Below are positions 25,167 through 33,206 of a DNA stretch of 64,000 bases, piece by piece. The DNA is from Pseudomonas alloputida (GTDB lineage Bacteria; Pseudomonadota; Gammaproteobacteria; Pseudomonadales; Pseudomonadaceae): assembly GCF_021283545.2 (NCBI RefSeq), contig NZ_CP128540.1, positions 3,941,501 to 4,005,500 on the forward strand, given 5' to 3'. The notes under the pieces were generated by a model that worked only from the letters and a program-made list of their open reading frames with translations, was not told the origin of the DNA and made no database searches. Within the stretch, counting starts at the first letter, position 1; the number at the start of each line of letters is the position of its first letter. A program made the translations under genes and the position numbers.

Positions 25167-27845
25167 TCAGGCTGCAGCTGCTTCCATCAGCATTTTTTCG
25201 AGTGCAATCAGGTTGTCGCCAGACAGCGCAGACTCGAAGGCGACAAAGGCGTTGGACGACATGGCCCGCGATACGACAGATGTCGAGGCACCGGCTACTC
25301 GGATAGCGCCCATATTCACCTCAGGCATCAGGCCAAGGGTTTTCACAGTTTCGTTGGTGATCGACCACATTTCAGCCCCGTTGTAACGGATGCTGATCTT
25401 CCCTGCGGCTCGGTCGTAGATGAGCACGAATGCGGTCAGTTTCGCGGCGCTGAGCTTCTGCGGCCAAGCGGCAGAGGTGACCTCTGAAACGGTGATGGGC
25501 CCGATGTTGACCGTAATCGCCCCTGATCCGCCGGCGTTGGAGTAGATAACCCACGGTGCCGGGTTGTCAGTGGTCAGGCCCTGGGTGATGCTCCCGAGCC
25601 CAATGTGCAGGTCGCACACCAGGCCGATGGTAAAGGAGCCGGCAGTGTTGAACGAGGCCATGGTCAATGCTTGGGCCAGCGCATTCACCTTGTAGCCTTT
25701 CTTGCCGTTGATCATCGTCACGAAGTCTCGGATACAGCCGCGACGCCCAGACCCGTTTTGTGGAGAGCTGAGGGAAGGCTGTAGGGCGTAGGTCAACACG
25801 GTCCCAGCGGTGACGGCGGCAGCGGTTCCAATCACCAAGGTTGCTCCATCGGCGCCAACTGCGATCGAGGTGATGGTTCCCGAAGAGAGCAGAAACCCAG
25901 CATTTCCGGGGTCCTTTACCGTCTCGGTATCGATCACCAGTCCTCCAATCGGCCCGGGAGTTCCGGCATTGCCATTGGGCAGGTTGTTCATTTTGAGTGT
26001 GATGGTTGAGCCCGACACCGAAGCCGAAAGCACCTTCAGCGGCTGCCACTTGCCGCTGACCTGGGTCAGTCGTTCCGCGCGGGCCTCCAGTTCGCCCATC
26101 TTGGCGTAGCCTTCGGCAAGCATGTGGTAGGTATCGAAATAGCCATAGGCATACTTCGGCCCGACCATAACGATGTTCGGGTTATCGTTATGGGCCTGCA
26201 GCTGAGCCAGCGGAATAGCCGGAATGGTTCCGGTTTCGCCGGTCAGCATCTGGGATATGAACGCGACCGGTGGAACAGCCTGACCAGTAATCGCGACGAT
26301 GTCGGTACGATAGTCGCTGATCCACTCGGCCAGCATCGCCACGTACTCGGCCTGGGTGGTGCTGACCTGGCTCTCGCCGTGAACGATCGACAGGCTCGGT
26401 ACTTGGTAATCCCACCCATTGGCGTCCGCGATAGCCTTGGCTGCGGTGACGTGGGCAATTGCGTTGGTGTAGGTGGTCGTCCCCTTCTTCAGGCCGGCAT
26501 ACGCGGTACCACCAAGAGCCGAGATGCTGTAGAGCATCCGCGGATCGATGGATGATGTGCGTTCATGCCAGCGGCGGTAAGCCAGCATGTAGGAAGACGC
26601 CGGGGTCTCGGCTTCCACACCAGCAGCATATTCGCGGATGGGGTCAAACTCAGTTGCGCCTACCCACGACGTTGGCCGTGGACCGCCCGGCAGGGTGAAC
26701 AGCTTGTCGGAATAACCGGCCAAAGTGTATGGCGTAAACAGCCGGCCAGTCTTTCCGTCGATAACGATGTTGCCGTTCGGGTCAAGTATGACGCCACGAG
26801 AGCCCCGGGCGAGAGACTGTCCGGTGACCAGCTTGTGGAACAGAACATTGCCGTCGCGGAGGACTCGCCCATCTTTGGTGATGGAGTGAGGTTGCGGGGC
26901 GCTGCCGGTGGACTTGAGCGCCTTCACCATGTCGAAGGCTACGGCCTGGGCCGCCAGCCAGGTGCCAACCGAGGTCAACTGAGTGGAGCCAAGCGGGTCA
27001 TATTTCCAAATCTGGCCATCAGCTACGCCAGCCATAACCTGTGGCGAAGGCTTCTGGTTCTGCTCTTCGATCAGCTTCGCGTCATAGCTGGAGCTTGGCG
27101 TGATACCCGAGGACTGCGCCCCAGATTGCATCATCACCGACGATCCAGACATCACCAAGGTGTCGGCGGTGAAGTTTTTGCTGCGAGGGCGCAGCAGTGG
27201 AATCATGGGCAGAATCGGGGTGCTTCCGAGCATTACGTTTGCGCCTCGTCGATCTTGAGGGCCTCGTGGGGCTTTCTGGTCGATACCAAACAGGACCTGG
27301 GCGCCGTTGGCACCAAAGATCAGAGGCGCATTACCGGTTCTTTTCCCGCGCGGTCTAACCTGCACGCTGACCTGCTTCCGGAGCGCCTCGACAGTGGCGC
27401 TCATGGCCGGCTGATCCGCTAGCCGCATCCAACTGTGGGTTCCGGCATCCCACTGATACCAACCGTTCTTAGTAGTGTCAGGGTCGCTGCCAACAATGCC
27501 GACAATGCCGTCGTACTTCGGAATGACAGCCTGAAGCTCGGCCAGAGTGTCCTTGTGCAAAGTGTTGAAATCGTCGCCAAGGTTGGCTGCGGTTTCCTGC
27601 ATCTCCTCTATGGCTGCATCCGCCGTCGAGTTAACGGCCTCCTTGGCAGCCTCGACAGTGGGGTCTATCTGGGCCTTAGCGTCGATAACAATATTGTGAA
27701 ATGCCTGAACCGTGTATCGATCTCGCTCGAAACGATCTTTGGCAGTTTCCTCCAAGCTGTTCATGAGCTCGTCGAGGATGAGTGCGTTATCGTTCAGGTC
27801 CCGCGGGTCATTGCTAGGTGCCGGGTTGTTTGTGTTGTGGCGCAT
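25167..27845 (-). CDS. tail fibre with SGNH-type esterase domain
   Basis: 892 residues. The N-terminal ~120 are helical (virion attachment). The middle has the SGNH/sialate-O-acetylesterase signs: KLVTGQSLARGSRG (nucleophile Ser block), PSLSIVHGESQVST, and FDTYHMLAEGY (DxxH catalytic pair). The C-terminal ~170 form a jelly-roll, laminin-G-like region (FNTAGSFTIGLVCDL). Such fibres bind and deacetylate O-antigen. The start MRHNTN has a ggagatccc site. It follows the central tail-tip gene. Confidence 0.75.
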   Translation of the reverse strand: MRHNTNNPAPSNDPRDLNDNALILDELMNSLEETAKDRFERDRYTVQAFHNIVIDAKAQIDPTVEAAKEAVNSTADAAIEEMQETAANLGDDFNTLHKDTLAELQAVIPKYDGIVGIVGSDPDTTKNGWYQWDAGTHSWMRLADQPAMSATVEALRKQVSVQVRPRGKRTGNAPLIFGANGAQVLFGIDQKAPRGPQDRRGANVMLGSTPILPMIPLLRPRSKNFTADTLVMSGSSVMMQSGAQSSGITPSSSYDAKLIEEQNQKPSPQVMAGVADGQIWKYDPLGSTQLTSVGTWLAAQAVAFDMVKALKSTGSAPQPHSITKDGRVLRDGNVLFHKLVTGQSLARGSRGVILDPNGNIVIDGKTGRLFTPYTLAGYSDKLFTLPGGPRPTSWVGATEFDPIREYAAGVEAETPASSYMLAYRRWHERTSSIDPRMLYSISALGGTAYAGLKKGTTTYTNAIAHVTAAKAIADANGWDYQVPSLSIVHGESQVSTTQAEYVAMLAEWISDYRTDIVAITGQAVPPVAFISQMLTGETGTIPAIPLAQLQAHNDNPNIVMVGPKYAYGYFDTYHMLAEGYAKMGELEARAERLTQVSGKWQPLKVLSASVSGSTITLKMNNLPNGNAGTPGPIGGLVIDTETVKDPGNAGFLLSSGTITSIAVGADGATLVIGTAAAVTAGTVLTYALQPSLSSPQNGSGRRGCIRDFVTMINGKKGYKVNALAQALTMASFNTAGSFTIGLVCDLHIGLGSITQGLTTDNPAPWVIYSNAGGSGAITVNIGPITVSEVTSAAWPQKLSAAKLTAFVLIYDRAAGKISIRYNGAEMWSITNETVKTLGLMPEVNMGAIRVAGASTSVVSRAMSSNAFVAFESALSGDNLIALEKMLMEAAAA

Positions 27846-27856
27846 GGGATCTCCGG

Positions 27857-27892
27857 GCAAAAAAAGGCCCGCACTGGGCGGGCTTGCTCGAC
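27857..27892 (-). terminator. hairpin and T-run between tail tip and fibre genes
   Basis: On the minus strand AAGCCCGCCCAGTGCGGGCC then TTTTTTT, directly followed by the GCCCGGAGA ribosome site of the fibre gene. Confidence 0.75.
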
Positions 27893-27901
27893 AGGGTCCG
27901 G

Positions 27902-30900
27902 TCAGACCGGCGGGAGTTGATCGTCATAGGTATAAACGCGGGCGTCGTAGGGCATGCCCTTCATCGCGACGTTGCCGTCTTTCCCTGGATCTGAGCTGGT
28001 GATCAACGTCGGGTAAGCCCAGCGAGCGGTGGGTCCGAACAGGATATGTGGCGGCTCAAGCGGGCCATCCACCACTGGCGTGAAATCTAGGGCGTCCACC
28101 CGCAACGTGTACTGGTCCACCTGTGTGGCGGTCCAGGGACCAGATAGCGTGCCGTCTAGCTTGCGCACGCCGACGCGGTGCTCACCTCCGGCGCTAAAGT
28201 CCATTGGCTCCGAACTGTGCAGAAGAGTGCCCGACCCGGTTACAGTGAAGTCCAGCAGGATCGCACTCTGGCAACGCTTAGGTGCATCGTCTGCAACGGC
28301 TGCGAAGCTCAGGTAGCCGCTGTTGCTGCCGTCCATCTCGGTTTCCCAGGTGTAGATGTCGGTCCGGAACTTCTGGTGGCCACGCCGGCGCATGCCGACC
28401 CTCCAGGCCCTGGTCCTGTCGCTGACGCCCGGCATCTTGATCTTCTCGACCTTGGTACCCAAGTCACCGGGCCAACGGCACTCGACCGTCTCCCACGCCC
28501 AGGTGGTGCGAGAGAAGAACTCCACATCCACCCCGTCGAAGTCGTTGATCGACGGCATGGCGCCGCTGATCTTCAGCATCTTGGTCATGTTCTGTGGTGA
28601 GTAGGTCTGCGTCTTTGGGCCGTAGCTCACATCGAACGCAGCGCGGGCACTGTCACGAACCGGGCGCAGCAGGCCCCGGAAAGTCACAAGTTCCGCGAAG
28701 CCGCAGGCCAGAGCGTTGTTCACCATGTCCTTGACAGTGATCGTCGAATCCAACGTCTCATCGTAGGTGTCGCCCCTGGCCACGCATAGATTATGGAATG
28801 CATGCCACTCCGGAAGATCGAGGTCGTCATTGGTATAGCCTCGCTGCTTCAGCTGGTGGATGCACCATGGGGCGATATCCCGTGTCGGGCCCTTGCTTGC
28901 GTCCATCAATGGGATAATGCAGGTGGCCTCCACATTGACCTGGCTTTCAGACTGGGCTGATAACCTATCCCCTCCCCTGATGTTGCAAGTCATCACAGTC
29001 AGGCCGGGATAGCGTGTTGGAGAGTTCAGCATGCGCCCACGCAGGTCTGTCCAAGTAGCGTCATCCCGGGCTTCATCGTTGATTCTGCCAGGACGATCTT
29101 TGTACAGCTTCCGCACGCGAGCCTCGGGCCTCATGGCATAGGGAAGAAAAATCCGCTCGGTGAAGCCTTGGGCATCGAGCGATCCGCCAAATTTCTCAAG
29201 CTCAATAACCGTCCAGTCCCCTGCAACATCCATGTCGCGGTACTCGAACACGTAGTAGGTCGGGATCTCGTAAATCTGCCCTTCCCGGCCGATACCCGCC
29301 AGGCCATTGGCGTAGGTGACCGTCCATTCCAGCTCGGTCACCTTCTCGTTTTCAGGGCAGCAGGCGAACGGGCCGCGGTACCCGCCCTGCAGGTTCGAGG
29401 CGTCCAGCGTGATCAGGCCATTGACCGTCTGCATGTTGTTGAAGCCAGGCCAGCCTGCATCGGTCGAGCCCGACGAGGTAAGCCGGTCCACCTCGATGAG
29501 GCTGGTGCTGAAGGATGTGATCCGATACCGGAGCCCGCGCGGGCCGATGGTAGCCAGGCCCTGACCCAGCGCAAGCCCAACCACAGGCGCGCCGCCGTCG
29601 TAGTCCAACGTCATTTCAGCTGGCTGCTCAGGGATTGCGCTGGTCGTGGCCGCCCCTGTCGATCCCGCGGGAGAAGATCCCAGGATGGTTGATGCACCGG
29701 TCGCAGTGATGGCTTGGCCAGCAAACGGGGTCAGCTCGACGAAGCGCAGGCGCCCGCTGCTTTGCTGTGCCTGGAATGGCTTGCCGCTGAGCTGGGTGTT
29801 CAGTTCAGAAACCAGGCCGGTGAGGTCGGTGGTCGCCGTATTGAGCGTAATCGAGTACGAAGAACCGCCACGAACCAGGCTGAAAGTCAGTGGCGTTACG
29901 TTGAAGTCATACCGAGTTGGCGCGACCGATCCGGTCAGCGTGGACGCGGTACCAGGGTTTGCCGGAACGCCCGGGCTGTATGGCGTGTAGCTGTTCACCA
30001 CATACAGGCCCGCATTCGCCCCGGCCACCTCGATGAGCATGCCCGCCGTTGGGTTCAGCATTTCCAGCGGGCCACGGATGATGTCGCGCCCGGCGCCGCC
30101 GTCGATCACCGTGTAGGTGTATGGCGAAAGCACGCGGATGATGATCCCGCTCGACCAGTCGGCCGGGAACTGGCCTGAGCCGGCCGGCACGCTGATGGTG
30201 TCGCCAACGAACTGGTAGGCGGAGGCCGTGGCCGAACGGGTTAGCTCGGTAGCCATCGTCAGCTCCAGGCCGGCCGAACCGCTCGAGCTTGCCCCCACCT
30301 CTGGCACATTGAACCAGTTGATGTGGGCCGGATCTGCCGAAAGGTCAGCGCCTGGCGGGTAGATCGTGAACGAAGCGTCGGCGCCCAAGGAAATCAACGG
30401 GGTTTCGCCCACCTTCACCTTGGTCAATGGAACTTCGTATTCGCCCTCACCGATGTACAGCAGCATTTCAACGCGCTGGTCACGCGGCGCTACGTGATAT
30501 CGGCGCGGCTGGGTCAGATACGACGGGTAGACCCGCTGGTGGCCGGCGATCTGGCGTACCGGCTCGCCGAGCTTGACCTTGTTGCCCTTGGCGCTGGCTT
30601 CGGTCAGGGGGTCACCCTGCTGGGTGCCGGCGCTGGATGGCATGCCGGGCATCTTGGGCATGATCGACTTCAGCACTGCCTTGGCGCCCTTGAACAGGGC
30701 AAAGGTGATGGAGAATGGATCGGTGCCCTTGGGCTCGCGGTAGATCTGCAGCAGGTCAGCGGGCTTGAACTTCACCTTGTGCCACAGGTGCTGCTCGATC
30801 ACCTCGTCATTGAGCACTACGCTTATAGGCGGGCTTTCCCGGCGTTCGTACGACGGAGCGAGCGACTTCAGCCACTCCTCGATCGACATGCGGCGGTCGG

Positions 30901-30958
30901 TCTTCCAGGTGCCCAGCGGCGCCGTGTTGCTCAGCTTGTTCGGGTAAAATTCGATCAT
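27902..30958 (-). CDS. central tail tip / host-specificity protein (gpJ-like)
   Basis: 1018 residues, position and plan of lambda gpJ: N-terminal tail-hub region, a long beta-rich middle, then fibronectin-like and receptor-binding C-terminal parts. Membrane-inserting stretches (ITFALFKGAKAVLKSIMPKMPG) near residue 100 are like those in this family. The start overlaps the NlpC/P60 gene stop by 4 bases. It determines receptor recognition with the fibre encoded next. Confidence 0.85.
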   Translation of the reverse strand: MIEFYPNKLSNTAPLGTWKTDRRMSIEEWLKSLAPSYERRESPPISVVLNDEVIEQHLWHKVKFKPADLLQIYREPKGTDPFSITFALFKGAKAVLKSIMPKMPGMPSSAGTQQGDPLTEASAKGNKVKLGEPVRQIAGHQRVYPSYLTQPRRYHVAPRDQRVEMLLYIGEGEYEVPLTKVKVGETPLISLGADASFTIYPPGADLSADPAHINWFNVPEVGASSSGSAGLELTMATELTRSATASAYQFVGDTISVPAGSGQFPADWSSGIIIRVLSPYTYTVIDGGAGRDIIRGPLEMLNPTAGMLIEVAGANAGLYVVNSYTPYSPGVPANPGTASTLTGSVAPTRYDFNVTPLTFSLVRGGSSYSITLNTATTDLTGLVSELNTQLSGKPFQAQQSSGRLRFVELTPFAGQAITATGASTILGSSPAGSTGAATTSAIPEQPAEMTLDYDGGAPVVGLALGQGLATIGPRGLRYRITSFSTSLIEVDRLTSSGSTDAGWPGFNNMQTVNGLITLDASNLQGGYRGPFACCPENEKVTELEWTVTYANGLAGIGREGQIYEIPTYYVFEYRDMDVAGDWTVIELEKFGGSLDAQGFTERIFLPYAMRPEARVRKLYKDRPGRINDEARDDATWTDLRGRMLNSPTRYPGLTVMTCNIRGGDRLSAQSESQVNVEATCIIPLMDASKGPTRDIAPWCIHQLKQRGYTNDDLDLPEWHAFHNLCVARGDTYDETLDSTITVKDMVNNALACGFAELVTFRGLLRPVRDSARAAFDVSYGPKTQTYSPQNMTKMLKISGAMPSINDFDGVDVEFFSRTTWAWETVECRWPGDLGTKVEKIKMPGVSDRTRAWRVGMRRRGHQKFRTDIYTWETEMDGSNSGYLSFAAVADDAPKRCQSAILLDFTVTGSGTLLHSSEPMDFSAGGEHRVGVRKLDGTLSGPWTATQVDQYTLRVDALDFTPVVDGPLEPPHILFGPTARWAYPTLITSSDPGKDGNVAMKGMPYDARVYTYDDQLPPV

Positions 30959-31332
30959 CGGTAATACACCACCCTTGGGTGAGCGGCCTCGAACTCGCCA
31001 GTCGTCCGGAGGCAGGCGCCGCCGGGGTTTGTGTCCAGCACCTTCAGACGGCCCTCGCTTTCAACCACCACGCCTACGTGCAGGCACAGCGCGCCGCGGA
31101 ACACGGCGGCGATCGCGCCAGGTTCCGGGGCGCACTCCTCCATGCCCTGCCGCAGGTCGTGATAGGCCTCGGTGTTGGCCCTGAGCTTGTTCTTGCCCAC
31201 GGCACCGAGGCTTGGCAGCAGCGGCAGGCCGAACAGCTCATGGCGCACCGCGATGCACATCCCCCAGCAATCGAAGGCAAAAGGCCCCCGTGCACCCTCG
31301 CGATACGGGGCGCGCATGAATTTTTCGATCAT
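30955..31332 (-). CDS. NlpC/P60-type tail assembly peptidase (gpK-like)
   Basis: 125 residues. Catalytic Cys in FAFDCWGMCIAVRHEL and His in ALCLHVGVVVESEG, the papain-like NlpC/P60 pair, ending VVYYR. In lambda-like tails this protein belongs to the tail-tip complex and may open peptidoglycan during DNA entry. It lies between the DUF1833 and gpJ-like genes. Confidence 0.85.
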   Translation of the reverse strand: MIEKFMRAPYREGARGPFAFDCWGMCIAVRHELFGLPLLPSLGAVGKNKLRANTEAYHDLRQGMEECAPEPGAIAAVFRGALCLHVGVVVESEGRLKVLDTNPGGACLRTTGEFEAAHPRVVYYR

Positions 31333-31334
31333 GG

Positions 31335-31820
31335 TCAGATGTACTTCAGGCCGGGAGCCAAGGTAGTGGTCAGCACGGTGCGCAGACCGTTGGTGTTGAG
31401 CAGGTCGAAAAAGCCGGCGGTGAGCTGAGCGATATCGGTGTCGGTGTCGTACTCCCGACTGAGCAGTGTCATTCGGTATCGCTCGTGGGGGAACGAAAGG
31501 TCTTCAGCCAAGTACCTGCGCACAGTGATGATGAATCGCTTACCGCCTTCCTTGCTGGCCTCGATTACCTCCTGAACCTCGCCGGTGACGTTATCCAGGC
31601 CCATGACGATATTCTGGAATCCGCTGTTGTCGTTCTTCGGCAGGGCATAGTCCATGGCCATCGCCGTGAAGGTCAGCGTCCGCCCGTCTTCCGTCGTGCA
31701 GGTCCGATCTTCGTAACCAGCACAGTAGAGATGGGAGACTTCGCTCCCAAGCTCCCTGCCCTCCACGGTATCCACCAGTTCGCCTCTGCCCGAGGCGTAG
31801 CACTCCTCGATCAGGCTCAT
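31335..31820 (-). CDS. DUF1833 tail protein
   Basis: 161 residues. FTAMAMDYALPKNDNSGFQNI and the later LSREYDTDTDIAQLTAGFFDLLNTN are typical of DUF1833, a minor tail protein next to the NlpC/P60 gene in many Pseudomonas siphophages. It overlaps the previous gene by ATGA at 31817-31820. Confidence 0.8.
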   Translation of the reverse strand: MSLIEECYASGRGELVDTVEGRELGSEVSHLYCAGYEDRTCTTEDGRTLTFTAMAMDYALPKNDNSGFQNIVMGLDNVTGEVQEVIEASKEGGKRFIITVRRYLAEDLSFPHERYRMTLLSREYDTDTDIAQLTAGFFDLLNTNGLRTVLTTTLAPGLKYI

Positions 31821-32269
31821 GCTTCAGGCCACTCCCTATTGATCGCCAAGTCGATGATTTCTTTGCCCAGCCAGTACTGCGGGAACTGCTCCCAGCCATC
31901 TGGAATCAGTGGTCGCTCCTTCAGCTGGACCACTGCCGAGTAGCGCCAGCGGGTTATCTGCGTCAGGTCCGGCCCTGCAGGGATGCTTTTGAAGTGGGCC
32001 TGGTAGGTCGTGAAACCAGCCGGTGTCTGCAACTGGATCTCGAACCACTCCATCCCGTTGTTGATGGTGCGGGCATACCAGGCCTCGAACAGGCCTGCCT
32101 CCTCCTGGCTGAAGTTGAAGTTGAAACGCACCTCGGTCGGGACGTAGCGGTGCCGAACCCGGTACCGCGTCCGCCCGGTGACCATTTGCGTGGCCCGCAT
32201 CGGATCAACCGTGCTCAGGCCATACCCCTCCTGCAGAGGAAGTGGCAATTCTGCCGGGTATTGAATCAT
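31817..32269 (-). CDS. minor tail protein
   Basis: 150 residues. RYVPTEVRFNFNFSQEEAGLFEAWYARTINNGMEWFEIQL followed by YQAHFKSIP and WRYSAVVQLKERPL is the pattern of small tail-tip (gpM-like) proteins. Coupled to DUF1833. The upstream moron on the other strand ends before it. Confidence 0.65.
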   Translation of the reverse strand: MIQYPAELPLPLQEGYGLSTVDPMRATQMVTGRTRYRVRHRYVPTEVRFNFNFSQEEAGLFEAWYARTINNGMEWFEIQLQTPAGFTTYQAHFKSIPAGPDLTQITRWRYSAVVQLKERPLIPDGWEQFPQYWLGKEIIDLAINREWPEA

Positions 32270-32403
32270 TGCCGTTCCTCGTCAAGGGCATGGCCTAGAT
32301 AGCAATGTGATGGCTATCTGACCTATGCTCGACCGCCTCCGCTTCCTGGGCGTGAGGGCCCAGCAAGGGAAGTGGGGTTTCATAGGTGAATAAGGAGAGA
32401 AAC

Positions 32404-32619
32404 ATGACCGGACGACACAGCGTCGCCAGAGACGAACTGAACAAGTTCAAAACGCTACTTGGCCAATACGGGGAACTTGACTCCAAGGATGAGCGGTGCA
32501 ACGCCTTCCTTCATCAGGCTCTTGGACGCCTGGGCTTTGCGATCGATCTCATCCTGAAGGACATCGAGCGCATCAATGACGAACGTGCTTGCGCACAATC
32601 AGGAGGTCAGGAGGGCTGA
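32404..32619 (+). CDS. small plus-strand phage protein, 71 aa (moron)
   Basis: MTGRHSVARDELNKFKTLLG... a soluble helical protein with a clean aaggagag ribosome site. It is read against the tail operon and overlaps the end of the next minus-strand gene by 13 bases. Orientation suggests expression from its own promoter in the lysogen. Not recognised. Confidence 0.6.
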   Translation: MTGRHSVARDELNKFKTLLGQYGELDSKDERCNAFLHQALGRLGFAIDLILKDIERINDERACAQSGGQEG

Positions 32620-33029
32620 CAAATCTCGGCGCTTGGCCCCGCCTTGCGCCGAACCTTGATGGACGCGTCATCTCGCACGTCACGGCTTTCCTGAATCGAC
32701 TTGCGAGCACGAACGTGCACGAGGCCTTTGCTTTCGACCTGAATTCCGTGCTCGCTGCTGTCAAGTGACTGTTGAGTCCACGAGCCCTTGAATGCAGGCG
32801 CCCAATCAGAACCGTTCTGAGACGTTTCTACTTCGACCTCGGACGTGGCTGGCAAGATCTCGCCATCTCGGGTGATGGTTGCCAGCCCCCACTGGAAGCA
32901 CACGCCCAAATCAAGCTCAGCCAAATCGACCGGTTCACCGCCGGTGATCTCGACCCAGTCTTCATCCAAGAGGAATGACATCGCCCGGCCGGCCGGGAAT
33001 TTGGTTGCTGCAACCGCTTGCTGTTCCAT
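32607..33029 (-). CDS. hypothetical tail-region protein, 140 aa
   Basis: Begins MEQQAVAATKFPAGRAMSFLL; beta-rich with VEVETSQNGSDWAPAFKGSW and HGIQVESKGLVHVRARKSI. It may be a small discoidin- or Ig-like tail decoration. An aggagatacac ribosome site precedes the ATG. Family not recognised. Confidence 0.6.
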   Translation of the reverse strand: MEQQAVAATKFPAGRAMSFLLDEDWVEITGGEPVDLAELDLGVCFQWGLATITRDGEILPATSEVEVETSQNGSDWAPAFKGSWTQQSLDSSEHGIQVESKGLVHVRARKSIQESRDVRDDASIKVRRKAGPSAEICQPS

Positions 33030-33045
33030 GTGTATCTCCTGATTT

Positions 33046-33177
33046 TTAGGTGAGAGGGCTTAGGCCCAGCGCTTCCTCGAGTCGAGCCAGGCGGCGTTGC
33101 AGCAGCTGCTCTTTCTCGTCGAGAGGCTCTGGGGCCTGGTCGCCCCGCTGTTCTTCCTGATCTTCTGTGTCAGCCAC
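33046..33177 (-). CDS. small acidic protein, 43 aa
   Basis: GTG start at 33177 with ggag 8 bases upstream. MADTEDQEEQRGDQAPEPLD followed by a coiled-coil helix EKEQLLQRRLARLEEALG. It fills the gap between the tape measure gene and the 140-residue gene, in frame with a proper ribosome site. Possibly a tail-assembly accessory. Confidence 0.5.
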   Translation of the reverse strand: MADTEDQEEQRGDQAPEPLDEKEQLLQRRLARLEEALGLSPLT

Positions 33178-33206
33178 GGTGATCGCTCCAATGTGATTGC
33201 CGTCAA

